From CAYSRM01 sp964475205 (GTDB lineage: Bacteria > Verrucomicrobiota > Kiritimatiellia > UBA8416 > CAYSRM01), in assembly GCA_964475205.1 (NCBI GenBank), contig CAYYVQ010000059.1, forward strand, positions 1 to 17,840: 17,840 nucleotides of DNA, read 5' to 3'. Shown here in pieces: positions 1 through 7,838 of this stretch. The notes below the pieces were generated by a model, which was not told the origin of the DNA, ran no database searches, and worked only from the letters and a program-made list of their open reading frames with translations. A program made the translations under genes and the position numbers. Numbering within the stretch: position 1 is the stretch's first letter; every line of letters begins with the position of its first letter.

Positions 1-300
1 CTGGCGAAAATGACGAAAAGGTTGCTTGACGAATTGTCGATTGTCGAGACGTGACCCCTCTTTCCTGCAGGGTATATCCAGAACGGTCTCGACTCTTTCT
101 CCCTCTTTTTTGAGCATGTTGAACACGCGCGAAAGAGTCCCCCTGGACGTATTGACCCTCAAACCCTTTATGGTCCGAACCGTAAGTTGACGAATCAATC
201 TGCTTCCGTTAATATAGATGCGGCCTTATGCAACGGGTGGAGTGTTTCCGGCGCTACGCTCGAGCAGAAAAAAGTCGGATAAACATGAAAGGAATGTGAC
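1..300. other. Upstream region without an assignable gene
   Basis: I cannot assign a gene here. Two weak signals compete. On the + strand, frame 1 is open from the edge and stops with TGA at 52-54, and could be the last 17 codons of a gene entering from the left (ending DELSIVET). On the - strand, a frame is open from a stop at 226-228 to the window edge. Part of it reads like a winged-helix segment (SRGTLSRVFNMLKKEG), but it has only a TTG start near 198 and no ribosome binding site. It could be a regulator fragment or chance. Neither is called as a gene. The right part holds the promoter and leader of the gene at 301. Confidence 0.3.
187..215 (+). promoter_or_regulatory. Sigma70-type promoter for the DUF4412 gene
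   Basis: TTGACG (187-192) and TAATAT (210-215) are separated by exactly 17 bases, close to the sigma70 consensus. The expected start near 222 gives a leader of about 80 nt ending in an AAAGGA ribosome binding site 7 bases before the ATG at 301. It probably serves the DUF4412 gene and, by read-through of the 61-base gap, the permease after it. Confidence 0.5.
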
Positions 301-1086
301 ATGAAACTACTGAGAACCTTTCTTCTGATTCAATGTGTACTCCTGGGCACAGCAATGGGAGGGGTGGAAATCAGGTACCAGGTCGAGCAGAAAAATACTG
401 ATTCCCCGAACAGGCAGACCTTGAAGGTGTCTGGCGGTCTTTTGCGCATGGATCGCGAAGGCGAGGAAACATACACGATTTTCAGGGGAGACCGACAGGC
501 GCTATGGCATGTTGAGCCGAAAAAGAAATCCTACATTGAAATGACCAGGAAAGATCTTGCCGCTGTGGGGGGAAAGATGTCGGAGGCTATGAAGAAGATG
601 GAGCAGCAACTCGCTCAAATGCCGCCTCAACAACGCAAGATGATGGAACAGATGATGGCTGACAGGATGCCTGAGAAGAAGGATGTGAAGCCTGTTGTTG
701 CCAGGACCGGCAGAAAGAAAAAGATAAGCGGGTATAACTGCGTGGAGTACGAAATCAAGCAGGACGGCAGGAAGAAAGCCGAGCTCTGGGTGACCGACCT
801 GGCCGAGACCCCGTTGAACAAAAAAGATTTCAAGGTCTTTGAAGATATGGCCGCGTTTGTGAACGAGATGCTCAAAAACATGCCCATGGACGTAAGCCCG
901 GCACAGGGGTTCGGTTACGAGCAAATAAAGGGCTTGCCCATTCATTCCCTGCATTACACGGACGGAAAGCTGGTGTCCGAGGCGCTGTGCACCGGGATCA
1001 GGGAAAAAGATATTCCCGGAAGCCGTTTCACTGTGCCTGATGCCTACAGGAGAAGAAGCATGGCTGATTCATTCAAGAAGAGATAA
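301..1086 (+). CDS. DUF4412-like exported protein with Met-rich segment
   Basis: A 261-residue protein beginning with a classical signal peptide (residues 1 to about 20, hydrophobic FLLIQCVLLG, then Ala/Gly), so probably periplasmic. From about residue 22 it resembles the DUF4412 family: beta-rich, with the 'DxxWxVEPKKKSYIEM' type block near 68-82. Residues 93-123 form a predicted helix with nine methionines (M93, M97, M100, M107, M114, M115, M118, M119, M123) among Lys and Gln. This is followed by a beta-rich half with one Cys in 'GYNCVEYE'. The start is fixed by AAAGGA 7 bases upstream. The family has no defined activity. The Met-rich helix and the neighbouring metal permease make a Cu(I)-related periplasmic role conceivable, but that is inference. 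Confidence 0.7.
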   Translation: MKLLRTFLLIQCVLLGTAMGGVEIRYQVEQKNTDSPNRQTLKVSGGLLRMDREGEETYTIFRGDRQALWHVEPKKKSYIEMTRKDLAAVGGKMSEAMKKMEQQLAQMPPQQRKMMEQMMADRMPEKKDVKPVVARTGRKKKISGYNCVEYEIKQDGRKKAELWVTDLAETPLNKKDFKVFEDMAAFVNEMLKNMPMDVSPAQGFGYEQIKGLPIHSLHYTDGKLVSEALCTGIREKDIPGSRFTVPDAYRRRSMADSFKKR

Positions 1087-1147
1087 CCGATTAACATCCG
1101 CGCAATAGATTTTCATGAAATAGATCTGGTTAACGGATGAATGATAA

Positions 1148-2161
1148 ATGATAGACATATCGGGTTACTTATGGAATGTATGGGGCGTTTTTACCGAACT
1201 TGCGCCCTGGCTTCTGTTCGGGACTTTGGTGGGGGGGATCCTCCATGCATTCATGCCGCGGGATTTTGTCAGACGTCATCTAGGCAAGGGCAGTTTCTCT
1301 AACGTTGTAAAAGCAGTTATGTTCGGTGTTCCCATGCCGCTTTGCTCCTGCGGTGTAATTCCCACGGCGATAGGACTCAAAAGGGATGGAGCCTCCAAGG
1401 GCGCCGCGGTCGGATTCCTTATCAGTACGCCGCAGACAGGCGTGGATTCGGTTGTAGTAAGTTCTGTTTTTCTCGGATTACCCTTTGCGATATTCAAGGT
1501 TATAAGCGCGTTCATTACCGGTATAACCGGCGGGGTAATTGTGAATGCCATCACGCGTGACGAGGAGCATTTTAAAGGTGATTCCGCGTCCGAGGTACAA
1601 TCGTCGGCCGGGTTGTCGGCATGGGGCAGGCTGAAGAAAATGGTTGATTTCGGATTGAACGATCTGCTTCGCAGTATATGGAAGTGGGTTGTTGTCGGTG
1701 TGTTGATTTCTGCCGCTATCAGCACGATTGTTGAGCCCGGAACGCTGGCGGATAATCCCCTGACATCCGGTCTGACCGGAATGCTGATGATGCTTGTTAT
1801 ATCTCTGCCCTTCTACGTGTGCGCCACCGCATCAGTCCCTATTGCAGCTTCCCTTGTTCTTGCAGGAATGCCTACGGGAGCCGCGCTTGTGTTCCTGATG
1901 GCAGGTCCGGCTACTAACCTTGCAACCCTGGGAGCTGTAATGCGGGAGTTCGGTAAAAAAGTTGCGCTTGTGTATGTGCTGGTGATTGCAGTATTCAGCT
2001 TGGTTCTCGGGGTTATCTATAACCGGCTTATCGGCGGGCACATCCCTGTAACGGAAGGGGAGCTTGAACACGGATCCGCCTTCGGGGTTGCCGGCGCGGT
2101 TATTCTGGTGGCGCTGTTTGTGTTTTTCCTGCTGAGTGATCTTCGGGAAAACGCGTCATGA
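1148..2161 (+). CDS. SO_0444/ArsP-type permease, probable metal efflux
   Basis: A 337-residue polytopic inner-membrane protein of the DUF318/ArsP_1 permease superfamily, closest in appearance to the SO_0444 'Cu/Zn efflux' group. Visible motifs are PLCSCGVIP at 64-72 (C66, C68), STPQTGVDS at 93-101, a second half with FYVCATASVP around 222-231 (C225), and MAGPATN at 251-257. Each lies in or beside a hydrophobic segment, in the pseudo-duplicated arrangement of the family. A soluble Lys/Asp-rich loop at about 137-170 separates the halves. The paired cysteines in the membrane are plausible soft-metal ligands. It lies 61 bases after the DUF4412 gene with no terminator seen, so co-transcription is likely. 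The ribosome binding site is weak (GGATGA upstream). The substrate (Cu, Zn, As or other) cannot be fixed from sequence. Confidence 0.75.
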   Translation: MIDISGYLWNVWGVFTELAPWLLFGTLVGGILHAFMPRDFVRRHLGKGSFSNVVKAVMFGVPMPLCSCGVIPTAIGLKRDGASKGAAVGFLISTPQTGVDSVVVSSVFLGLPFAIFKVISAFITGITGGVIVNAITRDEEHFKGDSASEVQSSAGLSAWGRLKKMVDFGLNDLLRSIWKWVVVGVLISAAISTIVEPGTLADNPLTSGLTGMLMMLVISLPFYVCATASVPIAASLVLAGMPTGAALVFLMAGPATNLATLGAVMREFGKKVALVYVLVIAVFSLVLGVIYNRLIGGHIPVTEGELEHGSAFGVAGAVILVALFVFFLLSDLRENAS

Positions 2162-2250
2162 GTCGCGGCTGCGCGCCAATGAGATATTGCCGGAAATAAC
2201 AACTGGCTGCCTGGTGTTGCCTTTTTTGCGCGAAAAGGTATTATGAGGAC

Positions 2251-3126
2251 ATGTTCGCAGACCTTCATTGTCATTCGCTTTTTTCTGTAGATGGCTGGGT
2301 TACGCCTGAAGAGCTTGCCGAGAAAGAATCAGAGCGGGGCATAGATGTATTGGCATTGACTGACCACAATACTATCGATGGGTTGAAACGCTGCCGCCTC
2401 AGGACCGAACAACTTGGCATGCGTTTTATTAACGGATGCGAATTTGACGCGATGCGCGATGGCGTTGAATACCATTTCGTGGCTCTTGGTTTTGATCCCG
2501 GCAATGTGTTATTGCGCGAGCTGTGCAAACGTCAGTTTTCCCGCTATGCCTTAAATTTCGACAGGATCATGCCTGTTCTTGAGCAGCGCTATGGCATTTG
2601 CCGGGAAGATCTTGAGAAGCGGTTGCCGGTCAGATATAGAACGCATCCTGCTCCGGTTATGAATAAATGGTTTGCCCGCGGAGCGCTTATGGAACTGGTC
2701 GGTCTTCCGGATATTAAGACTGCTTCCGGGAAAGTCTCCGAGGCAGTGCGTGAGGCGGAGCGTGATGTGAAGGATCCATGGGGCTGGGCGGGCATGGTTG
2801 AAGTTCGGGATGCGGTTCACAATGCAGGCGGCATTATTCTTCTGGCTCATCCGGCAGGTTATCTGCGCGGTGATTTTGAGGCCCAGAAGGCGCTTATTGA
2901 AGCCATGCTGGAGGAAGGGTTGGATGGTTTCGAGCTCTATCATCCCAGCGCCATGATGGAAGAGCACTTCAGTAAACTCGTTGACCTGGCCAGGGAGCTG
3001 CGATGCGTTGTGAGCGGAGGGAGCGACTCACACTTTGCCGGAGGCAAGGCCCCGACTGACTTTGGCGGATCTTCGGCGCCGGATTGGGTTCTTGACACAA
3101 TTGATCCGATTTTGCGGTCGAAGTAA
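2251..3126 (+). CDS. PHP-domain metal-dependent phosphoesterase
   Basis: A 291-residue cytosolic protein with the full PHP-domain ligand set: HCH at 6-8, LTDHNT with D38 and H39, E64 (GCEFD), H75, LLAHP with H200, and GSDSH with D259 and H261. These residues normally hold two or three Mn/Fe/Zn ions that hydrolyse phosphate esters. Relatives include 3',5'-nucleoside bisphosphate phosphatase (RNase AM type) and histidinol-phosphatase-like proteins. The middle insertion (about 85-180) and overall size fit the stand-alone 'PHP domain-containing' group rather than polymerase-linked PHP. The start is supported by the typical MFADLHCHS opening. An AAAAGG lies 12 bases upstream and a GAGGA almost touches the ATG. 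The natural substrate is not known. Confidence 0.8.
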   Translation: MFADLHCHSLFSVDGWVTPEELAEKESERGIDVLALTDHNTIDGLKRCRLRTEQLGMRFINGCEFDAMRDGVEYHFVALGFDPGNVLLRELCKRQFSRYALNFDRIMPVLEQRYGICREDLEKRLPVRYRTHPAPVMNKWFARGALMELVGLPDIKTASGKVSEAVREAERDVKDPWGWAGMVEVRDAVHNAGGIILLAHPAGYLRGDFEAQKALIEAMLEEGLDGFELYHPSAMMEEHFSKLVDLARELRCVVSGGSDSHFAGGKAPTDFGGSSAPDWVLDTIDPILRSK

Positions 3127-3163
3127 CTTTTAATGTCGCTTATGGCGGCTTAGCCGGAAGATC

Positions 3164-4168
3164 CTATTCCCATATGCCGGCGATTTTTGTTCCGCATTCG
3201 GGACAGGAACCGGTTTTCAGGTTGTTGGCGGCAACGCGGCCCATGCGGCGTTCTATAAGGAGATTGCCGCAGGACGGGCAGTTGGTGTCGGAGCTTCCGC
3301 CTACATTGCCCATATAAACATAATTAAGACCGGCCTGTTGTCCGATGTTGAGGGCTTTCTGTAACATCGCGTGTGTTGTTGGGACCGTGTCGGTAAGTTT
3401 ATAAGTGGGGTAGAAACCGGTGACATGCCAGGGAATGTTTTTGTCGATATCGGCAATGAATCCGGCAATCTCAGCAAGCTGCTTGTCGTCATCGTTGTAG
3501 CCGGGAATAACCAGGGTCGTGACTTCTGTCCAGATACCCAGATCGTGATACAGTCGGATATTGTCCAGTACCGGCTGAAGTTTTGCGCCGCAGATCTGAC
3601 CGTAGAGATCATCGCTGTAGAATTTCAGATCTATATTGGCTGCATGAAGCTTCGGCGCTATTTTTTTCAAGGCCTCCTCTCCGATATACCCGTTTGTTAC
3701 AAAGACGTTCTTGAGGCCTTTTGTCTCCCCAAGCACAGCGGTATCATAAGCGTACTCGTAGAAGATGGTCGGTTCATTGTAGGTATAAGCTATGCTCGCA
3801 CAATCCGATGCCGATGCCTTGCTGACAATATCCCCGGGCAACGCGGTGGGGTCCCGGTTTATGCCTGTTGGCGTTTGTATCTGCGATATGTCAGCGTTCT
3901 GGCAATGCAGACAGCGGAAGTTGCAGCCGCGGGTGCCGATAGAAAAAGCGTATGAACCCGGAAGAAAATGATAGAGCGGTTTTTTTTCTATGGGATCGAT
4001 GGCCTGGGCTATGGCCTTACCGTAAACATGAGTGTAAAGTTTTCCATCCCGGTGCTGCCTGACGCCGCAAAGGCCGTATTTATCCGGGTTTATCACGCAG
4101 GCCTGGTGGCACAGGCTGCACCTTATTTTTTTGTCCGCAACAGGTTCGTAGAACATTGCTTCTTTCAT
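3164..4168 (-). CDS. amrS: AmmeMemoRadiSam-type radical SAM enzyme
   Basis: A 334-residue radical SAM protein. Its CNFRCLHC (C82, C86, C89) is the CxxxCxxC that binds the 4Fe-4S/SAM cluster. An N-terminal block with C17, C20, C24 and C34 (CSLCHQAC...GLCG) and the downstream 'YNEPTIFYEYAYD' and 'NIDLKFYS' segments are typical of the AmrS family. A C-terminal zinc ribbon is formed by C297/C300 and C322/C325. A GGAG 8 bases upstream supports the start. AmrS proteins often occur with AMMECR1 (AmrA) and Memo (AmrB) proteins. Neither partner is encoded in this window. The gene converges on the PHP gene, with only 37 bases between them. The substrate of the family is not established. The family call is firm; the symbol is by analogy. 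Confidence 0.88.
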   Translation of the reverse strand: MKEAMFYEPVADKKIRCSLCHQACVINPDKYGLCGVRQHRDGKLYTHVYGKAIAQAIDPIEKKPLYHFLPGSYAFSIGTRGCNFRCLHCQNADISQIQTPTGINRDPTALPGDIVSKASASDCASIAYTYNEPTIFYEYAYDTAVLGETKGLKNVFVTNGYIGEEALKKIAPKLHAANIDLKFYSDDLYGQICGAKLQPVLDNIRLYHDLGIWTEVTTLVIPGYNDDDKQLAEIAGFIADIDKNIPWHVTGFYPTYKLTDTVPTTHAMLQKALNIGQQAGLNYVYMGNVGGSSDTNCPSCGNLLIERRMGRVAANNLKTGSCPECGTKIAGIWE

Positions 4169-4195
4169 TTTGCGTCTCCATTCTGTTTCAACCGT

Positions 4196-4213
4196 GCTGT
4201 CAAAGGTGACAGC
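4196..4213. promoter_or_regulatory. Perfect palindrome upstream of amrS
   Basis: GCTGTCA (4196-4202), an AAGG loop and TGACAGC (4207-4213) form a perfect 7-bp inverted repeat with a 4-base centre, 28 bases upstream of the amrS start. On the - strand a TATAGA (4216-4221) sits just upstream of it as a possible -10, though no good -35 is visible. The palindrome would therefore lie at the start of the transcript. It could be an operator or a 5' stabilising hairpin. Function is not shown. Confidence 0.4.
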
Positions 4214-4248
4214 GTTCTATATTGTCTGATTTTCTGCAGTAGCGCGGG

Positions 4249-4292
4249 CTTCACCGAAGGCCAGCGCCGTTTGGGCCTCGCCTTCGGTGAAG
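4249..4292. repeat. 13-bp perfect stem, REP-like hairpin
   Basis: CTTCACCGAAGGC (4249-4261) is exactly complementary to GCCTTCGGTGAAG (4280-4292), with an 18-base loop between them. The arms are flanked by GCGGG on both sides. There is no T-run on either side, so it is not a classical intrinsic terminator. It lies between two co-directional genes, the synthase-like gene ending at 4456 and amrS. It looks like a chromosomal palindromic repeat, but no second copy is in the window. Confidence 0.5.
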
Positions 4293-4327
4293 GCGGGCCT
4301 ACTTCGATACAACCATAGATCATCATC

Positions 4328-4394
4328 ATTGTCGAAGCTAACGGCGCTGTCTGACTATAAGGGCAAAACCTAAGCGACAGTTCGAAAGACCTGA
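4328..4394. repeat. Interspersed repeat, copy A
   Basis: About three quarters of the bases here match 9679-9744 in the same orientation. Shared blocks are TCGAAG, TAAC, CGCT, TCTG, CTATA, GGGCAA and CAGTTCGAAA, with one single-base gap. Both copies are intergenic. In this copy CTGTC can pair with GACAG just before TTCGAAA. I do not recognise the family. It may be a decayed mobile element end or a conserved RNA. Confidence 0.5.
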
Positions 4395-4455
4395 GGAAAA
4401 GCAGAAGGCGGCTGTGGCGGGCAAGTTTAACACTGAGAACAATGCCTCTTCCTGG

Positions 4456-6849
4456 CTAATGATCCGGCGGGAATGTCACTGCCGCAACCAGGTAGAAACC
4501 CACACCTGTTAGCGCCGCTGCCGTCAGCCCCCACGACAGCGCTGCGAGCCCGGATGCGAGGGCGGCCAAAACCGATACAAAGCCGTTTATCCCCCATGCC
4601 CAGGGTATCCATTCTTGCGCGGAGGAGCGGAGCCTGCTGATCCCCCGTGGGAACGGCATCCCCATGAAGAACGATAGAAGGGCCAGCGTTATCACGTCCG
4701 CAAGGAAGACCGTGCTACTCCGAAGATGGATCGAAAGCTGCCACAGAGCTACGTGAGCAAGGGCGGTGAGGACGAGCCAGGTGAAGACCCGCCGGTTTGT
4801 AACAATGCGATACGAGGAGAAGAAGGCTCCTATCCCGGAAAACAAAAGTACAAGACCTATAGTCGTCCCGAAGGCATAAACCGGATGGGGCAGGAACCGT
4901 ACAAACTGCTGGATAGCCGTCAGTTCTATAAACATAAACGCAGCGCCCAGCGCAGCGAAGTAGACGCAGATGCGCAGCCCGTGGGGATATCCGGTTCGTT
5001 TGAGTCTTCCGGCTATCGAGAGGGGTGCAAGAATAAGCAGGGCTCCAAGCGGGATGGCCTGGGCGAGAGTTATAAGCACAAACATGTAGCCCCAGCCGAT
5101 ATGAACAGGAACGTTCCTGCCGGCGCCTTCCATAAGTCGCGGCAAAGCTTCCCATTTGAAGAGATGGGAAAAATAGGGTCGGTTGTCCGAGGCTGGCCTT
5201 ATCCTGAAAATATGGTCCCGGTAAGCCGCCTGCGGTTTATCGAGGATCTGCCGGCTCAGTGAGTGGTAGGGAGCGCGCTCAACCCGGTTGAACTTGTTGA
5301 TTGTTTCAGAAGTAATTCCCGGGCGGTAGACCTGATCGAACGACCTGTCGCTGCAGAATGAGCTTATTTTTTCAATCTGCCTGTCCGTTACCGGTTCTCT
5401 GAAAATAAGAAGCAAGTTTGTTCTTAACGATCGGATCGAAACCAGGTGTTGTCCCGGGTCTTTGCCCATGTCCTGCAGCATCGCGGCGGCGGTTGCGAAC
5501 ATTTTTATACTATGTCGGGGCGGCAGATTAAGCCATGTTTCCACCGCCATCAGCCCGTTTGGTGACAGAGTTGAAAAGAAATCGGCCAATGCCTGCTGTG
5601 TAAGCAGATAGTCCGGGTCCTGGGCCGAAGTGCCGGCCGCCGATTCGAACAAAGGCCTTTTGGCAGGCAGCACTGCTATATCGTAGGTTCTTTTGGTTGC
5701 GTTAATGTAGGGCCTGGCGCTCCGGCGGATAAGTCGTACGTCGCTACGCATGTACAACCCCCCGGAGAACTCGGCCAGTTCTTGGGTCATTAGCCGGACA
5801 ATCGCAGCATTGTTTTCCACGGCCTCCACGGTGCTTGCGCCGTGAGCAAGAGCGCCAAGCGCTTGCATTCCGCCGCCGGACCCGGCAATCAGTACCCGTG
5901 GCTGGTCATGAAACAGGTAGGAAGCTCCGCTAAGCATCGAAGAGAAAAATTCCTTAAGCTCTGCGGGCCTGGCGCCTTGGCATACAACCTGGCGGTCTCC
6001 TCCGTTTATGAAAATGGCCTTCTGTTCCGGTATGGTTCCCGGATATGTAAGGCTCAGTCCCGGCGCATAGCGGATGGTCTGGCTGTCCAGGACAGATACG
6101 TAACCGAAGCTGTTCCATGAACTGTGTTCCATTTCCGCATCGGGCATGAGCAGCAGTTGCTTCATCCCTTTATACTGAGAAATCAGTGGGATATCGGGGG
6201 TATAGAGGGAAGGCACCGGGAGCAGAACCAGCGCTATGAAAAGAAACGCGCGATGCAGCCGGGCTCTCAGCACAAGCCAGGCCGAGGCAACGACGGGGAT
6301 CCCGGCAATACTCAAGGCGTAGGCCGGCCTTAGTTCGCACAGAAAGATAAGGGCCGTTAGAACGCCCGCACCGGAACCAAGCATATTGGCGAAGTAGACC
6401 CGCCCCGCGGGGATTTTTTCCGAAAGGAAAAAGAATCCTATTATGTACCCGCCGAAAAGGAAGGGGAGAGAAAGGACCAGATAATTGCCCACGAATGCGC
6501 CGAGCTGACTCATGTCCCACAGGACCATCAGGGGAATACATTCGATCAGCTCTGACAGCCACGGGCACACGGAGAGCGATAAGATGAAAAGGATGACCGC
6601 CCAGGGCAGGAATACTGCAGGCCCTCCCCTGGTTTTGCGTGCCAGAAAAAGAGCGGTGCCGCTTGCGGCAAAGCCCAGCATAGCAAGGCTCACGATCATT
6701 GACGCAAAGTAAGACCAGTAATGGACTGCAAGAATCCTGGTCAGAAGAAGTTCATAAGCCAGCACCGCCGCCGAGACAATACCCACCAGTAAAAGGGGGG
6801 CTGCCCGGTGTATCCGAAGCGGTCTACTGGTTAATCCGGGATTGCTCAT
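4456..6849 (-). CDS. Membrane-bound spermidine-synthase-like protein, likely no aminopropyltransferase activity
   Basis: A 797-residue fused protein. The N-terminal membrane block (about 15-210) has roughly six hydrophobic helices, starting with LLLVGIVSAAVLAYELLLTR. The central spermidine-synthase-like Rossmann domain (about 235-530) has RVLIAGSGGG at 319-328 for SAM or decarboxylated SAM and the acidic E345 after it. The C-terminal membrane block (about 570-795) has about seven helices. In true SpeE enzymes the 'YDVIIxD(S/T)xDP' strand supplies the catalytic Asp. Here the corresponding segment reads YDIAVLPAKRP, so that Asp is absent. Such fusions are widespread and usually annotated 'spermidine synthase', but polyamine synthesis is not expected here. 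The start overlaps the preceding PCMT stop by 4 bases (ATGA), implying translational coupling. Confidence 0.75.
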   Translation of the reverse strand: MSNPGLTSRPLRIHRAAPLLLVGIVSAAVLAYELLLTRILAVHYWSYFASMIVSLAMLGFAASGTALFLARKTRGGPAVFLPWAVILFILSLSVCPWLSELIECIPLMVLWDMSQLGAFVGNYLVLSLPFLFGGYIIGFFFLSEKIPAGRVYFANMLGSGAGVLTALIFLCELRPAYALSIAGIPVVASAWLVLRARLHRAFLFIALVLLPVPSLYTPDIPLISQYKGMKQLLLMPDAEMEHSSWNSFGYVSVLDSQTIRYAPGLSLTYPGTIPEQKAIFINGGDRQVVCQGARPAELKEFFSSMLSGASYLFHDQPRVLIAGSGGGMQALGALAHGASTVEAVENNAAIVRLMTQELAEFSGGLYMRSDVRLIRRSARPYINATKRTYDIAVLPAKRPLFESAAGTSAQDPDYLLTQQALADFFSTLSPNGLMAVETWLNLPPRHSIKMFATAAAMLQDMGKDPGQHLVSIRSLRTNLLLIFREPVTDRQIEKISSFCSDRSFDQVYRPGITSETINKFNRVERAPYHSLSRQILDKPQAAYRDHIFRIRPASDNRPYFSHLFKWEALPRLMEGAGRNVPVHIGWGYMFVLITLAQAIPLGALLILAPLSIAGRLKRTGYPHGLRICVYFAALGAAFMFIELTAIQQFVRFLPHPVYAFGTTIGLVLLFSGIGAFFSSYRIVTNRRVFTWLVLTALAHVALWQLSIHLRSSTVFLADVITLALLSFFMGMPFPRGISRLRSSAQEWIPWAWGINGFVSVLAALASGLAALSWGLTAAALTGVGFYLVAAVTFPPDH

Positions 6850-7565
6850 TTCTCTTCGGCTCTCGTGAGGGGGACGAACCGGACCGGCATCAGGTTGCGG
6901 GTAGTGACCTCGCCTTCTTCATCCTTTTGGACCAGCAGCAGGTACTGGGTGCTGAACCTTGATCCGACCGGAATACACATTTTTCCTCCTTCTGCAAGCT
7001 GCTGCACAAGGGGCGGGGGTACATGGTCGGCAGCTGCGGTTACCACTATCGCGTCCCACGGTCCTTTTTCCGCCCAACCGTGATAGCCGTCGCCATGGCG
7101 GACGGTGACGTTGTCGTAGCCAGCTTCGGGCAAGGCTTTCTTTGCCCATTTGGCAAGCTCGGCGACTATCTCTATGGTGTAGACGTTGGTTGTTATCTCG
7201 GCCAGTACTGCCGCCTGGTATCCGGAACCTGTGCCTATCTCCAGCACCTTCTCGCCCGGCTCCACCTTGAGCTGCCGGGTCATATAGGCAACGATATAGG
7301 GCTGGGATATTGTCTGGCCGTAGCCTATTGGCACCGGGTGGTCCCCATAGGGGTCGCGCCTGTATTTCGGTGGTATCATCTTATGCCTGGGTACAGAGCG
7401 CATCGCCTCCACCACGTTTGTATCCGTGATGCCCCGATTTACGATTTGCTGTTTGACCATTTTGTTTCGCTCTTTTTTATACTGTTCCTCTCCCGTTGCA
7501 TCCTGAGAGAAACCCAGAGCAATTGAAGTCGTTATTACCGCAACAATTATTGACCCGTTCTGCAT
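6846..7565 (-). CDS. Exported protein-L-isoaspartate O-methyltransferase
   Basis: A 239-residue protein of the PCMT family. It methylates isoaspartyl residues in damaged proteins using SAM. The N-terminus (MQNGSIIVAVITTSIALGFSQ) is a signal-peptide-like hydrophobic segment, so this copy is probably exported or membrane-anchored rather than the cytosolic form. Signatures are IGYGQTISQPYIVAYM at 80-95 and the SAM site VLEIGTGSGY at 107-116, followed by a usual DGYHGW and 'PWDAIVVTAAA' strand. The ATG at 7565 is chosen because GGAGG lies 7 bases upstream. An open frame continues 69 codons further up, but that extension is low-complexity and has no signal. It is the first gene of a two-gene unit with the synthase-like membrane protein. 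The 273 bases before it, towards the BON gene, show no clear promoter. Confidence 0.85.
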   Translation of the reverse strand: MQNGSIIVAVITTSIALGFSQDATGEEQYKKERNKMVKQQIVNRGITDTNVVEAMRSVPRHKMIPPKYRRDPYGDHPVPIGYGQTISQPYIVAYMTRQLKVEPGEKVLEIGTGSGYQAAVLAEITTNVYTIEIVAELAKWAKKALPEAGYDNVTVRHGDGYHGWAEKGPWDAIVVTAAADHVPPPLVQQLAEGGKMCIPVGSRFSTQYLLLVQKDEEGEVTTRNLMPVRFVPLTRAEEK

Positions 7566-7838
7566 TCCTGTTCCTCCGTTTCCTTTTTCTGAAGCTCGCT
7601 TACCAATATATTTTCCACTGCCCCTGCCTGTACATCCTGAGGCTCCCTTACTTGCCGTCTCGCAATGCCTGATGGCTGATAAGGTTTTTGTACGGCGAAG
7701 ATGGGGGGCATCCCCGATTGGCGAATTCCGGGGTAACTGTTTTGCTTGTGTGCGACGTTTGCAATAAAGCAAGCGTCCGGCTGCGTGCAGGTGCGGCAGT
7801 TGGAAAATTTAACCAATAAATTAGAGGAGGTATAAGTG

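Noticed and set aside
1..198. Divergent winged-helix regulator on the - strand
   Set aside because: Only a TTG start, a stop just upstream and no ribosome binding site. It overlaps an equally plausible + strand gene tail, so it was kept only as a remark.
3127..3163. Intrinsic terminator between the convergent PHP and amrS genes
   Set aside because: Only a 5-bp CGGCT/AGCCG stem with a one-base loop and no T-run.
4350..4410. c-di-GMP (GEMM-I) riboswitch, because of GGGCAAAACC and GAAA
   Set aside because: The conserved core after GAAA and the receptor helix do not follow, and the element is not positioned in the leader of an obvious c-di-GMP target.
7566..7772. 69-residue N-terminal extension of the PCMT
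   Set aside because: The extension is Lys/Arg/Gly-rich without family similarity. The ATG at 7565 has a strong GGAGG site and begins a signal peptide.
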